Assembly (NCBI GenBank): GCA_026874595.1
Contig: CM049319.1
Location: 627,501 to 691,500, forward strand
DNA from: Sipunculus nudus
Lineage: Eukaryota > Annelida > Sipuncula > Golfingiida > Sipunculidae
Reading direction: 5' to 3'
DNA length: 64,000 bases
Shown: positions 13,833-25,300 of the stretch, one piece after another
Layout of the letters: each line of letters opens with the position of its first letter
Position numbering within the stretch: position 1 is the stretch's first letter
Notes under the pieces: model-generated
Seen by the model: the letters and a program-made list of their open reading frames with translations, nothing else
The model's database searches: none
Told to the model about the DNA's origin: nothing
Translations under genes and position numbers: made by a program

Positions 13833-14979
13833 TTGAATATATTATTAAGGCCACACATTAAAACACGCAACTACTGTCTACAATGTAATGATTTTGGATA
13901 TATAACTAAGGTCACACAACAGAACACGTCACTACGGTCTATCGAAGACGACACAACAAAACACGCCTCTACAGTCTTAACTGTTATGATGTTGGATATA
14001 TTATTAAGGCCACACATTGAAACACGCCAATACAGTCTGCACTGATATGGGGTTAAATATATTACTAAGGCCACACATTAAAACACGCCAATACAGTCTG
14101 CACTGTTACGGTGTTGAATATATTACTAAGGATACACAATTAAACACGCCAATACAGTCTGCACTGATATTGGGTTGAATATATTATTAAGGCCACACAT
14201 TAAAACACGCCAATACAGTCTGCACTGTTACGGTGTTGAATATATTACTAAGGATACACAATTAAACACGCCAATACAGTCTGCACTGATATTGGGTTGA
14301 ATATATTATTAAGGCCACACATTAAAATACGCAACTACTGTCTACAATGAAATGATTTTGGATATATAACTAAGGTCACACAACAGAACACGTCACTACG
14401 GTCTATCGAAGACGACACAACAAAACACGCCTCTACAGTCTTAACTGTTATGATGTTGGATATATTATTAAGGCCACACATTGAAACACGCCAATACAGT
14501 CTGCACTGATATGGGGTTAAATATATTACTAAGGCCACACATTAAAACACGCCAATACAGTCTGCACTGTTACGGTGTTGAATATATTACTAAGGATACA
14601 CAATTAAACACGCCAATACAGTCTGCACTGATATTGGGTTGAATATATTATTAAGGCCACACATTAAAACACGCAACTACTGTCTACAATGTAATGATTT
14701 TGGATATATAACTAAGGTCACACAACAGAACACGTCACTACGGTCTATCGAAGACGACACAACAAAACACGCCTCTACAGTCTTAACTGTTATGATGTTG
14801 GATATATTATTAAGGCCACACATTGAAACACGCCAATACAGTCTGCACTGATATGGGGTTAAATATATTACTAAGGCCACACATTAAAACACGCCAATAC
14901 AGTCTGCACTGTTACGGTGTTGAATATATTACTAAGGATACACAATTAAACACGCCAATCAGTCTGCACTGATATTGGG
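13833..14979 (+). repeat. Units 464-342-341 opening the duplicated segment
   Basis: Units start at 13833, 14297 and 14639. The 122-bp insert is 14175-14296, and the next unit carries the paired marker AAAATACGC and CAATGAAATG. From about 14114 the sequence matches 35664 onward at offset 21,550. To the left of that point the two differ: d lies here at 14053-14113, but e lies at 35603-35663. Confidence 0.92.
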
Positions 14980-15321
14980 TTGAATATATTATTAAGGCCA
15001 CACATTAAAACACGCAACTACTGTCTACAATGTAATGATTTTGGATATATAACTAAGGTCACACAACAGAACACGTCACTACGGTCTATCGAAGACGACA
15101 CAACAAAACACGCCTCTACAGTCTTAACTGTTATGATGTTGGATATATTATTAAGGCCACACATTGAAACACGCCAATACAGTCTGCACTGATATGGGGT
15201 TAAATATATTACTAAGGCCACACATTAAAACACGCCAATACAGTATGCACTGTTACGGTGTTGAATATATTACTAAGGATACACAATTAAACACGCCAAT
15301 ACAGTCTGCACTGATATTGGG

Positions 15322-15602
15322 TTGAATATATTATTAAGGCCACACATTAAAACACGCAACTACTGTCTACAATGTAATGATTTTGGATATATAACTAAGG
15401 TCACACAACAGAACACGTCACTACGGTCTATCGAAGACGACACAACAAAACACGCCTCTACAGTCTTAACTGTTATGATGTTGGATATATTATTAAGGCC
15501 ACACATTGAAACACGCCAATACAGTCTGCACTGTTACGGTGTTGAATATATTACTAAGGATACACAATTAAACACGCCAATACAGTCTGCACTGATATTG
15601 GG
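15322..15602 (+). repeat. Reference 281-bp unit (a-b-c/d-e)
   Basis: The second commonest unit (70 copies). Blocks: a 15322-15382, b 15383-15480, a c/d hybrid 15481-15541 and e 15542-15602. The hybrid starts as c (CACATTGAAACACG) and ends as d (CTGTTACGGTG), so one 61-bp monomer was removed by exchange between neighbouring c and d. It often occurs in runs: three copies at 4470, 15322, 30035, 32086, 36872 and 63264 or nearby, and five at 55104-56508. Confidence 0.93.
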
Positions 15603-16164
15603 TTGAATATATTATTAAGGCCACACATTAAAACACGCAACTACTGTCTACAATGTAATGATTTTGGATATATAACTAAGGTCACACAACAGAACACGTC
15701 ACTACGGTCTATCGAAGACGACACAACAAAACACGCCTCTACAGTCTTAACTGTTATGATGTTGGATATATTATTAAGGCCACACATTGAAACACGCCAA
15801 TACAGTCTGCACTGTTACGGTGTTGAATATATTACTAAGGATACACAATTAAACACGCCAATACAGTCTGCACTGATATTGGGTTGAATATATTATTAAG
15901 GCCACACATTAAAACACGCAACTACTGTCTACAATGTAATGATTTTGGATATATAACTAAGGTCACACAACAGAACACGTCACTACGGTCTATCGAAGAC
16001 GACACAACAAAACACGCCTCTACAGTCTTAACTGTTATGATGTTGGATATATTATTAAGGCCACACATTGAAACACGCCAATACAGTCTGCACTGTTACG
16101 GTGTTGAATATATTACTAAGGATACACAATTAAACACGCCAATACAGTCTGCACTGATATTGGG

Positions 16165-16628
16165 TTGAATATATTATTAAGGCCACACATTAAAACACGC
16201 AACTACTGTCTACAATGTAATGATTTTGGATATATAACTAAGGTCACACAACAGAACACGTCACTACGGTCTATCGAAGACGACACAACAAAACACGCCT
16301 CTACAGTCTTAACTGTTATGATGTTGGATATATTATTAAGGCCACACATTGAAACACGCCAATACAGTCTGCACTGATATGGGGTTAAATATATTACTAA
16401 GGCCACACATTAAAACACGCCAATACAGTCTGCACTGTTACGGTGTTGAATATATTACTAAGGATACACAATTAAACACGCCAATACAGTCTGCACTGAT
16501 ATTGGGTTGAATATATTATTAAGGCCACACATTAAAACACGCCAATACAGTCTGCACTGTTACGGTGTTGAATATATTACTAAGGATACACAATTAAACA
16601 CGCCAATACAGTCTGCACTGATATTGGG
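16165..16628 (+). repeat. Reference 464-bp unit (342 + 122-bp insert)
   Basis: A 342-bp unit followed at 16507-16628 by two extra monomers: an a/d hybrid (head with TTATTAAGG, tail CTGTTACGGTG) and a second e. The same 122-bp insert lies at 5655, 8328, 14175, 22699, 28607, 30939, 33271, 38057, 44249, 49755 and 53394. A differently built version lies at 35664-35846. It looks like a unit that lost b, c and most of d by exchange between a and d, which share the stretch AAAACACGC. Confidence 0.92.
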
Positions 16629-19600
16629 TTGAATATATTATTAAGGCCACACATTAAAATACGCAACTACTGTCTACAATGAAATGATTTTGGATATATA
16701 ACTAAGGTCACACAACAGAACACGTCACTACGGTCTATCGAAGACGACACAACAAAACACGCCTCTACAGTCTTAACTGTTATGATGTTGGATATATTAT
16801 TAAGGCCACACATTGAAACACGCCAATACAGTCTGCACTGATATGGGGTTAAATATATTACTAAGGCCACACATTAAAACACGCCAATACAGTCTGCACT
16901 GTTACGGTGTTGAATATATTACTAAGGATACACAATTAAACACGCCAATACAGTCTGCACTGATATTGGGTTGAATATATTATTAAGGCCACACATTAAA
17001 ACACGCAACTACTGTCTACAATGTAATGATTTTGGATATATAACTAAGGTCACACAACAGAACACGTCACTACGGTCTATCGAAGACGACACAACAAAAC
17101 ACGCCTCTACAGTCTTAACTGTTATGATGTTGGATATATTATTAAGGCCACACATTGAAACACGCCAATACAGTCTGCACTGATATGGGGTTAAATATAT
17201 TACTAAGGCCACACATTAAAACACGCCAATACAGTCTGCACTGTTACGGTGTTGAATATATTACTAAGGATACACAATTAAACACGCCAATCAGTCTGCA
17301 CTGATATTGGGTTGAATATATTATTAAGGCCACACATTAAAACACGCAACTACTGTCTACAATGTAATGATTTTGGATATATAACTAAGGTCACACAACA
17401 GAACACGTCACTACGGTCTATCGAAGACGACACAACAAAACACGCCTCTACAGTCTTAACTGTTATGATGTTGGATATATTATTAAGGCCACACATTGAA
17501 ACACGCCAATACAGTCTGCACTGATATGGGGTTAAATATATTACTAAGGCCACACATTAAAACACGCCAATACAGTATGCACTGTTACGGTGTTGAATAT
17601 ATTACTAAGGATACACAATTAAACACGCCAATACAGTCTGCACTGATATTGGGTTGAATATATTATTAAGGCCACACATTAAAACACGCAACTACTGTCT
17701 ACAATGTAATGATTTTGGATATATAACTAAGGTCACACAACAGAACACGTCACTACGGTCTATCGAAGACGACACAACAAAACACGCCTCTACAGTCTTA
17801 ACTGTTATGATGTTGGATATATTATTAAGGCCACACATTGAAACACGCCAATACAGTCTGCACTGTTACGGTGTTGAATATATTACTAAGGATACACAAT
17901 TAAACACGCCAATACAGTCTGCACTGATATTGGGTTGAATATATTATTAAGGCCACACATTAAAACACGCAACTACTGTCTACAATGTAATGATTTTGGA
18001 TATATAACTAAGGTCACACAACAGAACACGTCACTACGGTCTATCGAAGACGACACAACAAAACACGCCTCTACAGTCTTAACTGTTATGATGTTGGATA
18101 TATTATTAAGGCCACACATTGAAACACGCCAATACAGTCTGCACTGATATGAGGTTAAATATATTACTAAGGCCACACATTAAAACACGCCAATACAGTC
18201 TGCACTGTTACGGTGTTGAATATATTACTAAGGATACACAATTAAACACGCCAATACAGTCTGCACTGATATTGGGTTGAATATATTATTAAGGCCACAC
18301 ATTAAAACACGCAACTACTGTCTACAATGTAATGATTTTGGATATATAACTAAGGTCACACAACAGAACACGTCACTACGGTCTATCGAAGACGACACAA
18401 CAAAACACGCCTCTACAGTCTTAACTGTTATGATGTTGGATATATTATTAAGGCCACACATTGAAACACGCCAATACAGTCTGCACTGATATGGGGTTAA
18501 ATATATTACTAAGGCCACACATTAAAACACGCCAATACAGTCTGCACTGTTACGGTGTTGAATATATTACTAAGGATACACAATTAAACACGCCAATACA
18601 GTCTGCACTGATATTGGGTTGAATATATTATTAAGGCCACACATTAAAACACGCAACTACTGTCTACAATGTAATGATTTTGGATATATAACTAAGGTCA
18701 CACAACAGAACACGTCACTACGGTCTATCGAAGACGACACAACAAAACACGCCTCTACAGTCTTAACTGTTATGATGTTGGATATATTATTAAGGCCACA
18801 CATTGAAACACGCCAATACAGTCTGCACTGTTACGGTGTTGAATATATTACTAAGGATACACAATTAAACACGCCAATACAGTCTGCACTGATATTGGGT
18901 TGAATATATTATTAAGGCCACACATTAAAACACGCAACTACTGTCTACAATGTAATGATTTTGGATATATAACTAAGGTCACACAACAGAACACGTCACT
19001 ACGGTCTATCGAAGACGACACAACAAAACACGCCTCTACAGTCTTAACTGTTATGATGTTGGATATATTATTAAGGCCACACATTGAAACACGCCAATAC
19101 AGTCTGCACTGATATGGGGTTAAATATATTACTAAGGCCACACATTAAAACACGCCAATACAGTATGCACTGTTACGGTGTTGAATATATTACTAAGGAT
19201 ACACAATTAAACACGCCAATACAGTCTGCACTGATATTGGGTTGAATATATTATTAAGGCCACACATTAAAACACGCAACTACTGTCTACAATGTAATGA
19301 TTTTGGATATATAACTAAGGTCACACAACAGAACACGTCACTACGGTCTATCGAAGACGACACAACAAAACACGCCTCTACAGTCTTAACTGTTATGATG
19401 TTGGATATATTATTAAGGCCACACATTGAAACACGCCAATACAGTCTGCACTGTTACGGTGTTGAATATATTACTAAGGATACACAATTAAACACGCCAA
19501 TACAGTCTGCACTGATATTGGGTTGAATATATTATTACGGCCACACATTAAAACACGCAACTACTGTCTACAATGTAATGATTTTGGATATATAACTAAG

Positions 19601-19803
19601 GTCACACAACAGAACACGTCACTACGGTCTATCGAAGACGACACAACAAAACACGCCTCTACAGTCTTAACTGTTATGATGTTGGATATATTATTAAGGC
19701 CACACATTGAAACACGCCAATACAGTCTGCACTGTTACGGTGTTGAATATATTACTAAGGATACACAATTAAACACGCCAATACAGTCTGCACTGATATT
19801 GGG

Positions 19804-19864
19804 TTGAATATATTATTAAGGCCACACATTAAAACACGCAACTACTGTCTACAATGTAATGATT
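19804..19864 (+). repeat. Monomer type a (61 bp), reference copy
   Basis: Begins TTGAATATATTATTAAGG and ends with the type-specific tail ACTACTGTCTACAATG followed by TAATGATT. The 5' half closely matches types c, d and e, while the 3' third is diverged from them. Positions 4-11 are the perfect palindrome AATATATT. Diagnostic variants used to trace units fall here: C-to-T at monomer position 42 with T-to-A at 54 (the marker after most 464-bp units), G-to-A giving CTATCT, and A-to-G giving CGCAGCT. Confidence 0.9.
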
Positions 19865-19962
19865 TTGGATATATAACTAAGGTCACACAACAGAACACGT
19901 CACTACGGTCTATCGAAGACGACACAACAAAACACGCCTCTACAGTCTTAACTGTTATGATG
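19865..19962 (+). repeat. Composite monomer type b (98 bp; two monomers fused)
   Basis: Bases 1-58 align as a diverged monomer (head TTGGATATATAACTAAGG). Bases 59-98 align with the last 40 bases of a d-like monomer: CACAACAAAACACGCC against CACATTAAAACACGCC, then CAGTCTTAACTGTTATGATG against CAGTCTGCACTGTTACGGTG. About 24 bp is missing at the join, which explains why unit lengths are 61n-24. This is the most diverged part of the unit and has the most CpG sites, including ACGTC, TACGG, ATCGAAG and GACGAC. It is present in every unit seen whole. Confidence 0.88.
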
Positions 19963-20023
19963 TTGGATATATTATTAAGGCCACACATTGAAACACGCCA
20001 ATACAGTCTGCACTGATATGGGG
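19963..20023 (+). repeat. Monomer type c (61 bp), reference copy
   Basis: Head TTGGATATATTATTAAGG, then the diagnostic CACATTGAAACACGCC, and tail CTGCACTGATATGGGG. In 281-bp units the 5' part of c is joined to the 3' part of d. They share ACACGCCAATACAGTCTG, which is where the exchange must lie. Confidence 0.9.
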
Positions 20024-20084
20024 TTAAATATATTACTAAGGCCACACATTAAAACACGCCAATACAGTCTGCACTGTTACGGTG
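20024..20084 (+). repeat. Monomer type d (61 bp), reference copy
   Basis: Head TTAAATATATTACTAAGG, then CCACACATTAAAACACGCC, and tail CTGCACTGTTACGGTG. It has 23 G/C of 61. It contains a short dyad ACAGT-CTGC-ACTGT (20064-20077). This type is missing as a whole monomer from ordinary 281-bp units. A C-to-A variant (CAGTATGCACTG) marks d monomers at 4393, 13194, 15245, 17577, 19165 and their duplicated copies. Confidence 0.9.
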
Positions 20085-20145
20085 TTGAATATATTACTAA
20101 GGATACACAATTAAACACGCCAATACAGTCTGCACTGATATTGGG
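20085..20145 (+). repeat. Monomer type e (61 bp), reference copy
   Basis: Head TTGAATATATTACTAAGG, then the diagnostic ATACACAATTAAACACGCC, and tail CTGCACTGATATTGGG. It has 21 G/C of 61. It closes nearly all units. A one-base-deleted 60-bp form with CCAATCAGTCTG makes 18 of the 19 units of 341 bp. A T-to-G variant (CTGAGATTGGG) marks unit ends at 324, 1630, 2936 and later near 7077, 9750, 23780 and 45330. Confidence 0.9.
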
Positions 20146-22356
20146 TTGAATATATTATTAAGGCAACACATTAAAACACGCAACTACTGTCTACAATGTA
20201 ATGATTTTGGATATATAACTAAGGTCACACAACAGAACACGTCACTACGGTCTATCGAAGACGACACAACAAAACACGCCTCTACAGTCTTAACTGTTAT
20301 GATGTTGGATATATTATTAAGGCCACACATTGAAACACGCCAATACAGTCTGCACTGATATGGGGTTAAATATATTACTAAGGCCACACATTAAAACACG
20401 CCAATACAGTCTGCACTGTTACGGTGTTGAATATATTACTAAGGATACACAATTAAACACGCCAATACAGTCTGCACTGATATTGGGTTGAATATATTAT
20501 TAAGGCCACACATTAAAACACGCAACTACTGTCTACAATGTAATGATTTTGGATATATAACTAAGGTCACACAACAGAACACGCCACTACGGTCTATCGA
20601 AGACGACACAACAAAACACGCCTCTACAGTCTTAACTGTTATGATGTTGGATATATTATTAAGGCCACACATTGAAACACGCCAATACAGTCTGCACTGA
20701 TATTGGGTTAAATATATTACTAAGGCCACACATTAAAACACGCCAATACAGTCTGCACTGTTACGGTGTTGAATATATTACTAAGGATACACAATTAAAC
20801 ACGCCAATACAGTCTGCACTGATATTGGGTTGAATATATTATTAAGGCCACACATTAAAACACGCAACTACTGTCTACAATGTAATGATTTTGGATATAT
20901 AACTAAGGTCACACAACAGAACACGTCACTACGGTCTATCGAAGACGACACAACAAAACACGCCTCTACAGTCTTAACTGTTATGATGTTGGATATATTA
21001 TTAAGGCCACACATTGAAACACGCCAATACAGTCTGCACTGTTACGGTGTTGAATATATTACTAAGGATACACAATTAAACACGCCAATACAGTCTGCAC
21101 TGATATTGGGTTGAATATATTATTAAGGCCACACATTAAAACACGCAACTACTGTCTACAATGTAATGATTTTGGATATATAACTAAGGTCACACAACAG
21201 AACACGTCACTACGGTCTATCGAAGACGACACAACAAAACACGCCTCTAAAGTCTTAACTGTTATGATGTTGGATATATTATTAAGGCCACACATTGAAA
21301 CACGCCAATACAGTCTGCACTGTTACGGTGTTGAATATATTACTAAGGATACACAATTAAACACGCCAATACAGTCTGCACTGATATTGGGTTGAATATA
21401 TTATTAAGGCCACACATTAAAACACGCAACTACTGTCTACAATGTAATGATTTTGGATATATAACTAAGGTCACACAACAGAACACGTCACTACGGTCTA
21501 TCGAAGACGACACAACAAAACACGCCTCTACAGTCTTAACTGTTATGATGTTGGATATATTATTAAGGCCACACATTGAAACACGCCAATACAGTCTGCA
21601 CTGATATGGGGTTAAATATATTACTAAGGCCACACATTAAAACACGCCAATACAGTCTGCACTGTTACGGTGTTGAATATATTACTAAGGATACACAATT
21701 AAACACGCCAATACAGTCTGCACTGATATTGGGTTGAATATATTATTAAGGCCACACATTAAAACACGCAACTACTGTCTACAATGTAATGATTTTGGAT
21801 ATATAACTAAGGTCACACAACAGAACACCTCACTACGGTCTATCGAAGACGACACAACAAAACACACCTCTACAGTCTTAACTGTTATGATGTTGGATAT
21901 ATTATTAAGGCCACACATTGAAACACGCCAATACAGTCTGCACTGTTACGGTGTTGAATATATTACTAAGGATACACAATTAAACACGCCAATACAGTCT
22001 GCACTGATATTGGGTTGAATATATTATTAAGGCCACACATTAAAACACGCAACTACTGTCTACAATGTAATGATTTTGGATATATAACTAAGGTCACACA
22101 ACAGAACACGTCACTACGGTCTATCGAAGACGACACAACAAAACACGCCTCTACAGTCTTAACTGTTATGATGTTGGATATATTATTAAGGCCACACATT
22201 GAAACACGCCAATACAGTCTGCACTGATATGGGGTTAAATATATTACTAAGGCCACACATTAAAACACGCCAATACAGTCTGCACTGTTACGGTGTTGAA
22301 TATATTACTAAGGATACACAATTAAACACGCCAATACAGTCTGCACTGATATTGGG

Positions 22357-25300
22357 TTGAATATATTATTAAGGCCACACATTAAAACACGCAACTACTG
22401 TCTACAATGTAATGATTTTGGATATATAACTAAGGTCACACAACAGAACACGTCACTACGGTCTATCGAAGACGACACAACAAAACACGCCTCTACAGTC
22501 TTAACTGTTATGATGTTGGATATATTATTAAGGCCACACATTGAAACACGCCAATACAGTCTGCACTGATATGGGGTTAAATATACTACTAAGGCCACAC
22601 ATTAAAACACGCCAATACAGTCTGCACTGTTACGGTGTTGAATATATTACTAAGGATACACAATTAAACACGCCAATACAGTCTGCACTGATATTGGGTT
22701 GAATATATTATTAAGGCCACACATTAAAACACGCCAATACAGTCTGCACTGTTACGGTGTTGAATATATTACTAAGGATACACAATTAAACACGCCAATA
22801 CAGTCTGCACTGATATTGGGTTGAATATATTATTAAGGCCACACATTAAAACACGCAACTACTGTCTACAATGAAATGATTTTGGATATATAACTAAGGT
22901 CACACAAAGGAACACGTCACTACGGTCTATCGAAGACGACACAACAAAACACGCCTCTACAGTCTTAACTGTTATGATGTTGGATATATTATTAAGGCCA
23001 CACATTGAAACACGCCAATACAGTCTGCACTGATATGGGGTTAAATATATTACTAAGGCCACACATTAAAACACGCCAATACAGTCTGCACTGTTACGGT
23101 GTTGAATATATTACTAAGGATACACAATTAAACACGCCAATACAGTCTGCACTGATATTGGGTTGAATATATTATTAAGGCCACACATTAAAACACGCAA
23201 CTACTGTCTACAATGTAATGATTTTGGATATATAACTAAGGTCACACAACAGAACACGTCACTACGGTCTATCGAAGACGACACAACAAAACACGCCTCT
23301 ACAGTCTTAACTGTTATGATGTTGGATATATTATTAAGGCCACACATTGAAACACGCCAATACAGTCTGCACTGTTACGGTGTTGAATATATTACTAAGG
23401 ATACACAAATAAACACGCCAATACAGTCTGCTCTGATATTGGGTTGAATATATTATTAAGGCCACACATTAAAACACGCAACTACTGTCTACAATGTAAT
23501 GATTTTGGATATATAACTAAGATCACACAACAGAACACGTCACTACGGTCTATCGAAGACGACACAACAAAACACGCCTCTACAGTCTTAACTGTTATGA
23601 TGTTGGATATATTATTAAGGCCACACATTGAAACACGCCAATACAGTCTGCACTGATATGGGGTTAAATATATTACTAAGGCCACACATTAAAACACGCC
23701 AATACAGTCTGCACTGTTACGGTGTTGAATATATTACTAAGGATACACAATTAAACACGCCAATACAGTCTGCACTGAGATTGGGTTGAATATATTATTA
23801 AGGCCACACATTAAAACACGCAACTACTGTCTACAATGTAATGATTTTGGATATATAACTAAGGTCACACAACAGAACACGTCACTACGGTCTATCGAAG
23901 ACGACACAACAAAACACCCCTCTACAGTCTTAACTGTTATGATGTTGGATATATTATTAAGGCCACACATTGAAACACGCCAATACAGTCTGCACTGATA
24001 TGGGGTTAAATATATTACTAAGGCCACACATTAAAACACGCCAATACAGTCTGCACTGTTACGGTGTTGAATATATTACTAAGGATACACAATTAAACAC
24101 GCCAATACAGTCTGCACTGATATTGGGTTGAATATATTATTAAGGCCCACATTAAAACACGCAACTACTGTCTACAATGTAATGATTTTGGATATATAAC
24201 TAAGGTCACACAACAGAACACGTCACTACGGTCTATCGAAGACGACACAACAAAACACGCCTCTACAGTCTTAACTGTTATGATGTTGGACATATTATTA
24301 AGGCCACACATTGAAACACGCCAATACAGTCTGCACTGTTACGGTGTTGAATATATTACTAAGGATACACAATTAAACACGCCAATACAGTCTGCACTGA
24401 TATTGGGTTGAATATATTATTAAGGCCACACATTAAAACACGCAACTACTGTCTACAATGTAATGATTTTGGATATATAACTAAGGTCACACAACAGAAC
24501 ACGTCACTACGGTCTATCGAAGACGACACAACAAAACACGCCTCTACAGTCTTAACTGTTATGATGTTGGATATATTATTAAGGCCACACATTGAAACAC
24601 GCCAATACAGTCTGCACTGATATGGGGTTAAATATATTACTAAGGCCACACATGAAAAAAAGCCAATACAGTCTGCACTGTTACGGTGTTGAATATATTA
24701 CTAAGGAAACACAATTAAACACGCCAATCAGTCTGCACTGATATTGGGTTGAATATATTATTAAGGCCACACATTAAAACACGCAACTACTGTCTACAAT
24801 GTAATGATTTTGGATATATAACTAAGGTCACACAACAGAACACGTCACTACGGTCTATCGAAGACGACACAACAAAACACGCCTCTACAGTCTTAACTGT
24901 TATGATGTTGGATATATTATTAAGGCGACACATTGAAACACGCCAATACAGTCTGCACTGATATGGGGTTAAATATATTACTAAGGCCACACATTAAAAC
25001 ACGCCAATACAGTCTGCACTGTTACGGTGTTGAATATATTACTAAGGATACACAATTAAACACGCCAATACAGTCTGCACTGATATTGGGTTGAATATAT
25101 TATTAAGGCCACACATTAAAACACGCAACTACTGTCTACAATGTAATGATTTTGGATATATAACTAAGGTCACACAACAGAACACGTCACTACGGTCTAT
25201 CGAAGACGACACAACAAAACACGCCTCTACAGTCTTAACTGTTATGATGTTGGATATATTATTAAGGCCACACATTGAAACACGCCAATACAGTCTGCAC

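Larger units (their letters stand above)
14980..17311 (+). repeat. 2,332-bp super-unit (342-281-281-281-464-342-341), single copy
   Basis: Units start at 14980, 15322, 15603, 15884, 16165, 16629 and 16971. The first unit carries the CAGTATGCACTG variant (A at 15245), the 464-bp unit is fifth, and the AAAATACGC/CAATGAAATG marker is in the sixth. The same order recurs at 29412, 31744 and 36530. At 34076 the ends match but the middle is replaced. Confidence 0.93.
19804..20145 (+). repeat. Reference 342-bp higher-order unit (a-b-c-d-e)
   Basis: A clean example of the commonest unit (83 copies). Sub-blocks are a 61, b 98, c 61, d 61 and e 61 bp. Each sub-block begins with a TTGAATATAT-like head (TTGG in b and c, TTAA in d). 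Its length equals six 61-bp monomers minus about 24 bp lost inside b. Although 342 is divisible by three, each copy has stop codons in the longest frame, so the unit is not a coding repeat. Confidence 0.95.
17312..22356 (+). repeat. Units 17312-22356, left duplicate
   Basis: Units start at 17312, 17654, 17935, 18277, 18619, 18900, 19242, 19523, 19804, 20146, 20488, 20830, 21111, 21392, 21734 and 22015; all are 342 or 281 bp. Markers: A at 18152 (GAGGTTAAAT), C at 19538 (ATTACGG), A at 20165 (GGCAACACA), C at 20584 (ACGCCACTAC), A at 21250 (CTCTAAAGTC), C at 21829 (ACACCTCAC) and A at 21866. Every one recurs at +21,550. Confidence 0.93.

Noticed and set aside
19804-20145. 342 bp equals twice 171 bp, suggesting nucleosome-phased units
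   Set aside because: The numerical match is to the 342-bp class only; the 281-bp units are nearly as common and break any such phasing, and 61 bp is not a multiple of the helical repeat.
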